From Nemertoderma westbladi (Eukaryota > Xenacoelomorpha > Nemertodermatida > Nemertodermatidae), in assembly GCA_032718475.1 (NCBI GenBank), contig JAUCBJ010002412.1, forward strand, positions 1-42,814: a stretch of DNA of 42,814 nucleotides, written 5' to 3'. Each line of letters begins with the position of its first letter. The first letter of the stretch is position 1. Under the pieces are notes generated by a model. The model did not search any database. It was given only the letters and a program-made list of their open reading frames with translations, and was not told the DNA's origin. Positions 19,901 through 30,170 of this stretch are shown piece after piece. Both the position numbers and the translations under genes were made by a program.

Positions 19901-20898
19901 ATACTTTGCTGCACTTCTTGCAACTCTAGCCTACTTTCTCTTACTGTGCCCTTGAATTGCTGGACAGTCTCCTGCATCTGCCCGAGCAGGAGATCCATCC
20001 CCCGCCGTCTCTCGTCCACCCATTCGACCGCCGAAGCGGGAGTCGCCAACGTTGTAGCGGGCGGACGAGGGACCACGGGCGACAAATCAGGAATATTTCG
20101 CTCGGGTTCCAGGACCTGAACTGTCTCCTGGGCAGTTCTACGGGGCACAGGTAGCTTAGTGCTATGCAGAGGGAATTTAGAGGTAGTTTCAGGGAGCACA
20201 GGTGTGTCTATCACCGAAGGGGTGATTTCAAGAACAGGCCTAATTATTTCAGGCTCATCTACTATAGTAGGGAGTCTTTCTATTTTAATTATTTGGTCTG
20301 TGGGTTCTGTACTACCTAAGTTGGTGTTATTTAGTTGCCTTCTAACAGCTGGAGGCAAATCAGGCAATTTCTGACGGTGGAATGTTCTTTTACGTCTGCT
20401 TAGACGAGATCTATTTCCTTTGCCTTCAGTATCGGTGGTATCGCCTTCCTCAGATGATGTATCGCTTGCGTCCTTCTGGGCTCCTCTCTGATGACTCCGA
20501 GGCGCACCCATGAGGCGGACGCTGTCCCACCACCCTTGGGGCCAGTCCGACTGATGTTTTATCAGACCGGGCCGGAGGGTAGCCCGATGCTTCCCGGGTT
20601 CACTTTTCAATCCCCCGATCACACCGGCACAACTCGTCGGTGTAGCCAGATGGTCGGCTACTGTCAACTTGCTGTGGCCTGACTGTACATTGAGCCAACT
20701 CAGAGAGTCAACCGGCGGGTGGACCAGTCGATAGCGATCGAGCATCAAGGTCGCCCTTGAGCCAAACCGACGGTCTTGTCCCAAGTGGGCTTGCGCTACC
20801 CAACATGGAATATTGACCGTTTTCACCCGCCTCGCCGGCAGTATTGAGGGGAAGTCGGTTCCACAAACAATACTGACTAGCTCGAAAGCTAGGAACAA
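16990..20898 (-). CDS. BEL/Pao Gag-protease polyprotein, RT deleted
   Basis: 1,302 codons from the first Met. A better initiator may be Met130 (20511), where a charged Ser/Thr-rich segment starts. Residues about 425-620 match the DUF1759 gag region. Residues 724-788 hold three Cys/His zinc motifs (CVLC, CYNC, CAKC). The DUF1758-like aspartic protease has LLDSGSTGTF with D900 and a LIGQN block at 1006. At about 1088-1094 the frame jumps from the post-protease linker straight to WRYCPKTMNTTDIASRGATP, which in BEL/Pao lies between RNase H and integrase. The reverse transcriptase (YXDD) and RNase H are therefore missing, yet the frame is kept. A pre-integrase block (YSSWNRLCKAVVYLERCF, 1223-1240) follows, then an unrelated-looking tail. 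The product could still form capsid-like particles and cleave itself. Reverse transcription and integration would have to come from relatives. Confidence 0.9.
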   Translation of the reverse strand: MFLAFELVSIVCGTDFPSILPARRVKTVNIPCWVAQAHLGQDRRFGSRATLMLDRYRLVHPPVDSLSWLNVQSGHSKLTVADHLATPTSCAGVIGGLKSEPGKHRATLRPGLIKHQSDWPQGWWDSVRLMGAPRSHQRGAQKDASDTSSEEGDTTDTEGKGNRSRLSRRKRTFHRQKLPDLPPAVRRQLNNTNLGSTEPTDQIIKIERLPTIVDEPEIIRPVLEITPSVIDTPVLPETTSKFPLHSTKLPVPRRTAQETVQVLEPERNIPDLSPVVPRPPATTLATPASAVEWVDERRRGMDLLLGQMQETVQQFKGTVRESRLELQEVQQSIALERDKLVNTQRGIPPPSVTMCQPVRSEVSHAQGVEPTRIYTASEVETPIVNPIKGNYRPVDNDIPYRTDHNPRNLYTDNSILNNTMAQESFTRQMARTEARQAVKVGEIVKFNGDEMKWLPFNEYYKDNIQNSVLSNGEKLRYLIECLEGSPKSMALKFIGHPDGLRQVWDTLNIRYGNRTNIARYLYAKLMAPRKFLSSGIIEFSDEIQEICRQLDWLGKSHEYQNSMVVGALASTLPKGGVGTRWDKKVLYMMEQQQRDPTMADLMSFLDSEVKLQLIKQSREKTAESKVSEKPVSRRRVTPVCYTDDGESQTSQGEDSGKDTDRSYYVNKMPKDQVSKSESRTNDRREPVQKTLPTSPKRIQVRKPEERTSVHHIAQVKVSNIKPKCVLCDGPHRLNACDKFLRKSLKDRREVMWDKRLCYNCLRRGHQRRTCYSDARCAKCGAKHHILLHTEFERNSPSQVSESELHVQFSDVNDTDQSEMEGFYTDEFSDQNESCYLINTTAVYRALVHEEDTDSDLTLTTSDQQPSWKAPTSNIGIREFPVVQLRVHGPQKSYIVNALLDSGSTGTFIDKELAEVIFAGQPKFRTKLNMSGIMQVWNSTVAADYYIGELSTPQDKLGEYSIRSVKMVAIKNFATTQVEPYNWDKVDHAQRLNIPRFDTDYPGVQILIGQNAHEALETLEKRPAQPQPLQTYAVRTRVGWYLTGPSRRTLRERLLQDRVCQVSEWEDDTSEGDDPTEGTPHSSDNDNLNSNVDQWRYCPKTMNTTDIASRGATPQELTDTTDRLGEPDFLSKEDEWPPHLTPTEIRPAKGAEKVKPKTRTGGAELFEPGIDLSVLHIARDDAVDLDLTTASGSFMKIRESDWSSGTSDVSQGLSPLLQGATDHYSSWNRLCKAVVYLERCFYRHYSRTKRKPGIVFGMQRLNHPVGRLCLPEGNGGLSGNCGRQDSLPTTTSLILQTSRDSIT

Positions 20899-21715
20899 GT
20901 AACCACTTACCAGTCACTGTACACGTGTACTCAACAGATGTTCACAATATCAAGTACACTACGGTAAACACAAAATCTGACGCATACCACGCACACACAG
21001 AGGACATAATCGGGGAAGACAAAATCGGTGACAAAATCAGAGGGGACAAAATTGTATCGACTAATAAAAGTCGAGAGTACTTTATTTTACCGACAGGGTA
21101 AAATAACTTTGTGTGCACAAAGTATGCTGGGGCGCAGTAAAATATGGTCCTACTAATAACCGGCGGCGACTGAACCAACCGGCAAGGTTTCCCACACTCA
21201 CTCGCAGTGGCCATACATACACTCACGTATACCACGTACACACACAAACCACAGATTCCAGAGTATCATTCACTCGGACCACACTACAACACCAACCCCT
21301 CCTTGCAGCCGATATTCCGGGTGCCACCTCCATTCCAATAGTAGTACCAACAGAATCATCAGAACCTGTCCATTCTGATGCAACACCTCCATTCCAATAG
21401 TGCTACCCTGGGAAAAAACACGTTTTGGCAACCGATCGGAGACAGTACAGAGTCTGGTCAACTCATACATACCAAACATAGACCTACCACATAAACCACA
21501 TAAACCACAGATCACACTAAGCCACCACCCCTACTGTGTACAGGACTGGCAGTACGGCAACAGGCCGACTAGACGGTACCACGGCACCATGTTGATTCAT
21601 GGTTCGTAAGACACGAGGGCCTTCAGTAACTCCCCTGCACTATAAAGACGATTTAACGTGCCCCCAGACCCTCACGAGTCCGCCGCCGCCTGTTAGGGAC
21701 ACCCCTATAGAGACC
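20899..21715. other. element leader between the two main frames
   Basis: This stretch is upstream of gag in the minus-strand transcript. It contains an imperfect duplication of a segment with ACCTCCATTCCAATAGT (about 21326 and 21385). No frame on either strand is convincing. It could be an intron or untranslated leader. Confidence 0.5.
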
Positions 21716-22327
21716 TCACCTCTTTGGGTATCCCTGCCTTTTGGGAGTAGATCGATTCATCATCTGCATATTGCTAGCTGTTAACTGTTTATTTATGCAG
21801 TCTTGATTCTCCTGAATGTTTTCCAATTCTAACTGGGTGATTTCTTTAGTAGCTCTCCGTTCTGCTTCTGCTACTGCCTCTGCCACTTTTCTTTCCGCTT
21901 CGGCCTCTGCCTTTGCTGCTGCTACTGCCGCTTTTGCCTCTGCCGCTGCCACTGCCGCTGCCGCTGCCGCTTTTGTTTCTGCTTCTGCAGCTGCCACTGC
22001 TGCTGCTACTGCCGCTGCCTTTCTGTCTTCTATACGTTTTTTCTTTACTTGTTCTTCCTGGACTCGTGTGATGCGGAGTTGTTCATCAAATTTAGCCTGA
22101 TTCGCAGCCCTCATTTCCACATCGATGGCATCCAACACAAGCTTGGTTCCTTCACTATTAGGGCTAAGTCCCTCTAACCTTCTCCTCAACTCGTCATCAC
22201 CTAAAAAACGTTGATAGTCTGACAGATAAATGTCAATGGCATCCCTCTTATGCGGTTTCTCTGCTGTCACTTCGCTCTCGGTTGTATCTAGTAGACTGTC
22301 TGACAGGTTCTGCTTTGCGTCAGACAT
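21716..22327 (-). CDS. Ala-rich coiled-coil protein in the retroelement leader
   Basis: 203 residues beginning MSDAKQNLSDSLLDTTESEV, located 0.8 kb upstream of gag in the same direction. Residues 1-75 are a mixed acidic domain with a possible helical pair (IDIYLSDYQRFLGDDELRRR). Residues about 80-170 form one long helix rich in Ala, Glu, Lys and Arg, made largely of GCN codon runs, with heptad-like spacing. The C-terminus is short and basic. It resembles no standard BEL/Pao protein. It might be the N-terminal part of Gag on a spliced transcript, a separate nucleic-acid or assembly factor, or a captured host exon. The Ala tract is partly low-complexity, but the unique N-terminal part argues for a real frame. 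Confidence 0.6.
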   Translation of the reverse strand: MSDAKQNLSDSLLDTTESEVTAEKPHKRDAIDIYLSDYQRFLGDDELRRRLEGLSPNSEGTKLVLDAIDVEMRAANQAKFDEQLRITRVQEEQVKKKRIEDRKAAAVAAAVAAAEAETKAAAAAAVAAAEAKAAVAAAKAEAEAERKVAEAVAEAERRATKEITQLELENIQENQDCINKQLTASNMQMMNRSTPKRQGYPKR

Positions 22328-22439
22328 GCTTGGTTGTACAGTTGAATGCCTACTGCTATATTACAGTCCAAGCAAGTCTAGTAATTCAGTATTAACTGCT
22401 AGCCTAGTAATTAATTACCGATACTGCTACTCAGTGTAG

Positions 22440-22830
22440 CGTGATATATAATATATTAGAATACCGGTATGCTTATAGTATATATAACTATTATCACAGA
22501 CTAGGTTTATCACAGAATACCGGTATAATTTTAGCACAAATATATATAAATATATAATAGGCCTATCGGAATACCGGTATACAGCTTACAGTTTGTAGTA
22601 TATATAATTCTGGACTAGAATTAATTACAAGTACCGGTATAATTTCAGCCTAAATTTATAGAAATAAAGATAATAGGCCTATCGTAAATACCGGTATGCA
22701 GTTTACACTTATAGTATATATATATAAGTATAATTACAAACTAGAATTAATTACAGAATACCGGTATGATTTCAACCTAAAATTTATAAAAATAAATATA
22801 ATAAGCCTATTGTAAATACCGGTATATCAA
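22440..22830. repeat. ACCGGTAT-centred tandem repeat in the element leader
   Basis: The word TACCGGTAT occurs seven times between 22463 and 22825, alternating in two contexts. One context follows AGGCCTATCGTAAA and the other follows AGAATTAATTACA. This gives about three units of roughly 120-130 bp. Confidence 0.75.
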
Positions 22831-23767
22831 TTATTTTAAATAACTGAATTTCTGAATTTTAAGGGTTACTTGGTTACTTTAACTTACTTTATTGCCGTTA
22901 TTTAAGCAGTAGTCCAACTGATATTGAGACCTAATTGTTGTATGGCAGGCCTACTATTTATAAATCGTTTGAGTTGATTTATAATATATATATACCCGTT
23001 TTAATGGGTTTTGTCAATGTTGAAATAAATGTTATTATTTCTGGGGAGTAATCACTACACAAAGCGGTGCGCTTTCAGTGAAGTGTTACTTATAGGACAC
23101 TAAAACGAATAATGCTAATTTACCTAAGTTACTTAATACTACAAATTACGTACAATTCGGGTGAGATTACAATCTCTAAATAAACACAAAATTTTACAAA
23201 AACACAAAATACGAATTTTTTAGGGTAATTTTACAAGAAGTCTACAAACCAGCTTAACAAAGGGTTAGAAAACTGGTTATTACAACAGACAGGGTACTGC
23301 GGTTATTTGAAAATAATACGTAGTAGTAAATACACTGCGTTGTCCAGATAGGAAAATACCACCGCCTGACGACCTATAGTCGTATCGCTACAGGTACTAC
23401 GTTATGTATCACGGAGTGTTCCTACCTAGAAGTTAATAGAGCTAATCGAACGTGCCTATCAACCACTTTACAACACAAATATAATGCCTACACTAATTAC
23501 TTTCGGAAAGCACTGTACACTAAACCCTAAATTAGGTACGAGTACTTGTACAACATATAATCTGTAGTTAAATATACTTGAACAGCTAAAAGAACCACGG
23601 CATCTGCTGGAGTGACCGATGCACAAAATCACCAGTCTTTACCTACGCCAAGCAGCCCGTGTAGTACTGGGGTTAATTTAACTATAGCGGTATGTATAAC
23701 AAACACAATTACTGTAGGAACAAACTTGGGGAATGAATGTTGCGAATAATCGCATAAACTCTGAATA
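22831..23767. other. element leader, no gene seen
   Basis: AT-rich sequence inside the retrotransposon with no supported open frame, RNA gene or clear repeat. Confidence 0.5.
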
Positions 23768-24345
23768 ATAAATATTACGCTACGCTTACAAACTACTCAA
23801 ACAAAATGCAGACCGAACACTGACAGACTACTATCAAGCCTAAACAAACTACGGTATATGCAGACTCCGAAATAATTAGGTAGTATGCGTTCTAACCCAG
23901 TAGTACGACTTATTCTTTAGTTGGGGGTTTACCTTACAGCATTCGCTGCCCCTACTTCCTAACCGTTCTTTATCGGACAAGTGATCTACACACGCTGCAA
24001 TCCGTTCAGACCTAATAACAGCCAGACAACTATCCAGCCTACAAATTATCTAAATAAATATTATACGCTACCCGTACAGACTTACACAAACAAAGTACAG
24101 ACTCAACGATGGCAGACTACTCTCAAGCCTAAATAAACTACAGGACATGCAGACTCCGAAATGATTAGGGAGTATGCGTTCTAACCCAATAGTACGACTT
24201 ATTCTTTAGTTGGGGGTTTACCTTACAGCATTCGCTGCCCCTACTTCCTAACCGTACTTAATCGGACAGGTGATCTACACACACTGCAATCCGTTCGGAC
24301 CTAACAGCAATCAGACAACAGCTCAGCCTACAAATCGTCTGTACA
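23768..24345. repeat. 289-bp tandem duplication in the element leader
   Basis: Two units share long identical words such as ACGACTTATTCTTTAGTTGG and CTGCCCCTACTTCCTAACCG. TTGGGGG starts at 23921 and 24210, which sets the period at 289 bp. Confidence 0.88.
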
Positions 24346-24509
24346 ATCTGATCAGGTTTACACGCCTTCTGTTCAATACTGGCCTACAAATAAATAAAAC
24401 TGACAGAAATAGGCCTAAGTAAAATCCCAATAAAAACCAGGCGTCCCCGATTAATTATTAAGACCTACCGGCATATATAATCAAATCGAATAATACTGCT
24501 GTACTTATA

Positions 24510-24660
24510 CGGAAGTACCGGTTAGGACAGTTAGGCCTACGGACCTACAGAAGTACCGGTTCTGGCAGTTGGACCTACGGACCTACGGCAGTACCGGTTC
24601 TGGCAGTTGGGCCCACTGACCTACAGATGTACCGGTTCAGGTTTACCGGTTGACCGGTAC
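24510..24660. repeat. 38-bp tandem repeat next to the 5' LTR
   Basis: Three full units and a partial one of the form AGTACCGGTTCTGGCAGTTG, then GACCTACGGACCTAC. The array ends about 50 bp before the 5' LTR. Confidence 0.85.
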
Positions 24661-24705
24661 TTTCAACTTTATTGCTTACTGCAATAAAGAAGCTATATCC
24701 GTTAT

Positions 24706-25948
24706 TGTTCGCGCTTTCAGACCTTTGGCAGTTTAACCCGCCAAATTAGGATGTCTTCTAGATAATAAATCACCTTTAGTCTATGACAAGTATTTAATTC
24801 ACTACACTAGTCGAAACCAATCTGTGCGCGATCATTCACCCGCTGGATATACCCGGGAGATTGGGTTCGACGGCTTAATTTTATTGCTATGTAAGCCTAA
24901 TGTATTATTCGACTGACAGTATTATATAATCTCTGACAATATTATTCACCTTCGGGAAATATTAACAGTTCCTTTAGGACGTGGCGCTCTATCTATACAA
25001 ACAGAGTTATGACTTAAACTACTCACAACGATATGGCTTAGTTACAATTCACATATATGGCGCATTCTTTAGGAAATGCTTCGTTATCAGTCTCACTCAT
25101 ACACAATGCTGCACAATACTGCACACTGATCTGCCGATCTTCACTGATTTTAGTCACATATAAAAGGAACACGGACCGAATCATGTAGGGTCTATCAAAT
25201 AACATTAGATTCACTTCAAACCACTCAACATAGGTCGCAATCATTTATCTGTAACCTTTCTCTCTTACCTTCGGTATATCAAGAATATTGGGTTTTCGGG
25301 GTTATTTGTCGTTATTCCAAATATAATAATTCATCAACCATATTATGAAGAACTGACAGTAAATAGCAGTATAACAATATAAAAGTATGCACAGTGTTAC
25401 ACAGTATGCAGTGTATGCAGTACTGCAGTATGCAGTATGCAGATAACGGATATATGTCCTTATAATTAAGCCTACTAGTGTAGGGCTAAAGCAGAAAAGC
25501 ACAAAATACTCTAAAGCCGTTCTTCCTGGCTTAGAATCACCAACAACACTGATAAGAATAACTATAAGAATACCAGCTACCCTTATTCCACGAAGCTCCC
25601 GTTCAACACAGAGAAAGAGCAGTGAGATAGGAAAATTTCAGTTCAGTAGATCTGTGATAGGTCAAAATCAAGGCTAACTCAAATTCTATTGGCAGATACA
25701 GAAAGTTGCAACGTGGCAATATCAGCCGTTAGCCGTCGTCATGGTAGCGACACTGTTTTCAAGAGTATCGAGCCTTTTACGTCACGAAATTACAGATTAT
25801 GTCCTCTAAAGTACAAATACAGAAGAAATGGCTTTTATGTCCTCCAAAACACCAGTACAGCAAGGACGCGGCCTTTTTATGCCTGGTAAACCAACCACAG
25901 AGTACTTTACGGGGATAATAACCGGCTAATTACGCAAAAGCTTTTACA
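24706..25948 (-). repeat. 5' LTR of the BEL/Pao element
   Basis: Identical in length to 12679-13921 and differing at one site (25868). As the upstream LTR on the minus strand it should carry the promoter. I cannot identify its start site. The right target duplicate ACTGC follows at 25949-25953. Confidence 0.97.
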
Positions 25949-25953
25949 ACTGC

Positions 25954-27510
25954 TCTTTTTTCCCAACAAATAAAAAATTATGCAAACTGAAAGTAAACAA
26001 ACACTGTCTGTTTATGTTGAATAGTAGGCCTACTTTAAACGAATCTGGACCTAACTGGACCGATAATGTGGTGAACTAGATCGCCAAATTAAGGTTCATT
26101 TAAAAACAATTTTTCATGCACTCAGGTGAAATAAATATTGAATTTGATTCGGTTTTTAAAATATTTTAAATTTAGTTGCGATTAATCTGTCGATAAATTA
26201 AGATTTTGTTTCTACTCATTACATAGGCTACCGTAACTGTTTATACCGGTCGCGGTAGCAGGATTAAAGATTGAAGCATTTGTGTAAAGGTTGCTGGCTT
26301 ACGATGTTGCAAGACATTAGCAAGGTACGTACACATAGGCGTACGGGCAGGGCAGGGGGGCAACTGCCCCCCCCCCCCCCCCCCCCCCCACCCCCAGCAA
26401 ATTTCTTTGGGGCGAAATTACAGGCATAAAGGGGGGCGAAATTGTTGAGTATTTAACCAGTAAAGCGTTTTCCTGCAGAATTATACTGTATTACTACAGT
26501 ATATATATACAGTATATACTGTTATACCGACCTGCAATGTAAAGTCATTAGTTTTATCAAAGTATTATTGGTTAAAAATGTCAACTACTTAGGGGGGGGG
26601 GGGGGGGGTAGCGCAAACATTATCGAAGGGTTTAAATTGTCATTACAGGAGAACCAAAATAGCCTAAGGATCCAACTACATACTACATTTGAGACCATCT
26701 TGGGCCAAAAAGTTCAGAAATGATGTTGAAATTTTATTTCTGTGCAGTCCAGACCATAAGCCACACGTATTTTTAAAAAACATTGAAAATCCTAATTCTG
26801 GAGAACGTCCCAAATTAATTTCGACCAAACTTTGCCAGGGAGTCACACTGCCACATATAAGGTGTCTGTTTATTGTTTGAATATAATTTTTCTTGGTTCG
26901 ATGTGAACTACTATGTACAACTCTAGGCCTACTTAACAAGTTATGGGGAAAGATATTGAAAAATTAGTCCTATCGCGATATAAATATAGTTCACTTCTCA
27001 TTCAAAGTAACATGAAAACTTTTCAATGAAACATAAATAAAATATTCAAATACAGTAGTTCTCACATGAATTATCTTCAAAATGAATCATAATCCACCTT
27101 ATCAGAATGAAGATTTCTCAAGAAATAGGATTTTTAAAATCCCCGATCGGGTAAAATGTTGTTGTTTCCCAGAAAACGCGTTTAAAAGATAAAGGTATAG
27201 AAATCAGTTCATAAATATCGATAATATTTAAAAATTAGAGATCTATGATGTTTAAGCTACAGTATATTATTTTCATTATTCATTAATAGCCTGGTCACAT
27301 TCAGATGGAATTATGAAAACTGCCATAGTAAATACAGTAGCAATAGTCATAGGGAGGGTCAATCACCTACAGTATAGTACTTCTCGTTATTTATGACTGC
27401 AATGCTGTACAGTATTTTACCGGAAGCTTGAAGATGGCTTAACAAATGCCATATTATTCAATAATCATAAAACAACTGCCTTCTATATCGCCAGACTGCC
27501 CTACCGGTAG
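25954..27510. other. noncoding; long C and G runs
   Basis: It holds a C24 run (26367-26390) preceded by CAGGGGGGCAACTGCC and a G run at about 26592-26609. The rest is AT-rich. Small frames around 26676-26939 show no domain. Confidence 0.6.
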
Positions 27511-28449
27511 AGTACCCGTACCTACTGGTGCTTAGATCGTGGCTTTTCCAGTTAACATTATTCCACTTTGTATAAAACAAGTAATGTGGTTGGAGACACC
27601 TGCTAGGGCAGTAGGGGCTGCTACTAAGCAGCAACCAATCACGTTAATCCTTTTTAACACAGAGTCAATGAGAATGGAATATTGCTAACTTGAAAAAGTT
27701 CAGGTTACCATTATTCCAAATCTGTAATCACTCAAGCCATTTTATAATATTATAAGGTACAGTTATAATATATACCAGGCATATGCAAGAAAAAAAAATA
27801 CCGTAGTATAAATTATAAGTGGATTAGTTTAATTATATTACAATGATTTACTTTAATTACTGTATAATGAAATATTTATAATTAAGTTTGGTTTAGTAAT
27901 CAACATACTGTAGGCCTACTATACAGCATCTCATTGAAGTCTTGCCATGTAGTAATATTCAATGTAGGCAAAATCTGAAAATGCACGTCTCACATATGAG
28001 TTCATCACCCCGAAAGGATAGTTATAAAACCCGAAAATAACGAAAAAGACGAAATTATTAACGAAAATGTCGAAATTATACAACGTTGAATGGACAATAT
28101 CTCACTTTCCAGTACGATAGGTATTATTAGAAGGCACACTTTACATTTTTTAATTAATGAAATCCGATAATTTCGCCCCATTTTCGACTCTAAAAGTAAT
28201 TTAATACAGAAACTGTCTCTGCTGATTGGTTTTTAGGGGTAATCCAATGATGGCAAAACACTACAAGATGGCTATAGGGGCTGTTGCGCTGTCAGTCAGA
28301 GAGGTAACAGCCCATGGGGTAAGGATTTACCCATGGGGCGCTAACTATCAGATAGTCTGATACCAACTGTCAGACAGTCTTTTTCAACTATCAGATAGAT
28401 GATCGCCCAGTTCTGCAGTTACAAGTTGCCCTCAGTTGTATTTTTTAAA

Positions 28450-28930
28450 CCTCGAGTGTTGTTGACGGAGTCTGCTGGTCTGTTACTTCCGAAATCGTTG
28501 ATCGTGGTGCCCGTGCCGGAATTCTGGCTTTGATTAAAAACACTGAACTGCTGAACGATGGCGGAATCTACGAAACCCGGCCGGATTCCTAATCCGAGGA
28601 GGCGACGGAGTCAATTAAACGTAAACAATGAAATGATCGCGATGGACAACGGAATGTCTATTCAATCCATAACGATACAATGGCGACGGAGTCTATTACA
28701 GTATTAAACACGCAACACGCAACCAAAGCGATCAGACGACGGCGAGGTAATCTACAAAACACAGAATGACAGGAAGGCGCGGAGTTTATTAAACCCAGTA
28801 AGATGGTGCATAGCGAAGCGATCGAGATAGATAACAGTCTATTACAGTATTAAACCTGGAACGAAGACGGTGGAGTCTGTGTTCCAAGCCTAACTAAACC
28901 TGGAACAATGCGAACAAGGCTACCGGTACT
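28450..28930 (+). repeat. degenerate GACGGAGTCTATTACAGTATTAAAC repeat
   Basis: Words like GGCGACGGAGTC and TATTACAGTATTAAAC recur irregularly about eight times in this GC- and CpG-richer stretch at the centre of the inverted repeat. A 49-codon frame (28558-28707, starting MAESTKPGRI) lies within it and is best explained as repeat sequence. Confidence 0.6.
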
Positions 28931-29229
28931 GTAAAGTTAGACTACACCGTAGACTGGTTTGTGAGAATAACTTGCCAATACTAACTCAATACAATTTGCT
29001 TTCTTCGAATTCCTAATAATATATTTTAATCTTAATAATAATTATTCAACATCAATTATTTTATAAGTCTTGTCAATGTATAAGATTGCTAAAGACTAAA
29101 GAGCTAACTTTAGGATAATCGGCCTTATATTTTTAGAATTATTATAATTAATTTTGTTATGTTTATAATGAATTGTATCTTTTGACAGACTACTTGATGC
29201 GCGACCGTGATAATAAAATGAAATGGTGC

Positions 29230-29700
29230 CGAAATATTTTCACTTAACTGCAGGTAGGGGGGGGGGGGGGTGGGGGGGGGCAATCAATATTCTTCCCTCT
29301 CCAGGTGAAAATCGACGCAAATAACAGATTGTTTACTACTAAAATAAAACTGCATCCTGTTCTATAGGAAAAAACATTATAGGGGAAATTTTAGCAAGTT
29401 TTGTTTATTTTAGCCGATAGACAAGATTACATGTTTACCAAGTTTGGTATAATTTAGTCAAAGATTGAATGAATTGCGATTTTAAATTATCAGTGGAGGG
29501 TGAAGGCGGCGGGCCAGGATTCAGTTTTACTTGAATAAAGAATAGTGATTAAACCAAGGGATACGCGATATATGACACTGCTGTATTGATTTCGAAACAT
29601 TTAATTCAAAACTATATAAATGTTAAAATAAATCTTGGATTTTTTTTGTAATAATTAACAGATGAATTATATTTCATTAATTTATTTTTTTTATCTAATC
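29230..29700. other. noncoding; G run
   Basis: A G run at 29257-29280 is followed by a short block shared with 7285-7345 and then by AT-rich sequence. No gene is seen. Confidence 0.5.
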
Positions 29701-29904
29701 ACATTATTAAATAACGAAGCACAGAAATAATAATAAGATTGAATTGAAGGTACAGTACCGAATTGAATATTTGAGATTGCATAAGATAGAGTATTGAATA
29801 TCTTCGGCCGTCATCCCGTTGGTGACTCCATTGGCAACCATTTCGACAGTTTCGGCTCTTCAGTCCCCGAATAGACCGATGGTCGGCGTGGTTGCTGTCC
29901 TCAT

Positions 29905-30170
29905 AACTGAGGCAGTGAGGCTGCATTACCAACCAAAATTGCCATCTCCAGGCGCTGGAGCAGAAACTGGCGTGACTGCGGTTCGTGGATGGCACTGTGG
30001 AGACGAGCCCCAATCTCCCGGGGGAAGGTGGATGTCTCTGGACCAGGGCGGCCAAAGGTCTCAAAGCAACGGGGTGAAAGAAATGGCCCCGGTCTATTAG
30101 GTCGCGATACTTAAAGTTTTTAATGCGCTCCGCCCCCAGCCCCCTCAGCTGAGTGCCCCCCGGCAATGAT
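29905..30170 (-). pseudogene. LINE pol C-terminal fragment
   Basis: Translating the minus strand with one frameshift gives FKYRDLIDRGHFFHPV, then FETFGRPGPETSTFPREIG, then HEPQSRQFLLQRLEMAIL with GNAAS. This matches the C-terminal block ('ETFG..GPE...REIG.RL...LLQRLS.AI.RGNAA') carried by some LINE polyproteins. It is broken by the frameshift and by a stop after GNAASLPQL. It lies near the centre of the large inverted repeat, probably as an insertion. Confidence 0.65.

Larger units (their letters stand above)
12679..25948 (-). mobile_element. BEL/Pao-type LTR retrotransposon lacking RT (13,270 bp)
   Basis: Two direct 1,243-bp repeats begin with TG and end with CA and are offset by exactly 12,027 bp. 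They are flanked by ACTGC on both sides (12674-12678 and 25949-25953). Coding is on the minus strand, so 24706-25948 is the 5' LTR. In transcriptional order the interior holds a leader with tandem arrays, an Ala-rich coiled-coil frame (22327-21716), a gag-protease frame (20898-16990), and a tail of small frames and noncoding sequence. DUF1759-like gag, three zinc knuckles and the DUF1758-like protease identify BEL/Pao. Reverse transcriptase, RNase H and the integrase core are not found anywhere inside. No tRNA-type primer site with a leading TGG is visible next to the 5' LTR. I infer a young non-autonomous element. Confidence 0.93.

Noticed and set aside
21816-22100. Plus-strand Ala/Ser/Phe-rich frame opposite the coiled-coil gene
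   Set aside because: It is the complement of GCN codon runs in the minus-strand frame, which has the unique N-terminal domain.
28558-28707. 49-codon frame starting MAESTKPGRI with a possible GTAAAC splice donor
   Set aside because: It lies within a degenerate repeat of GACGGAGTC and CAGTATTAAAC words, which explains the open frame.
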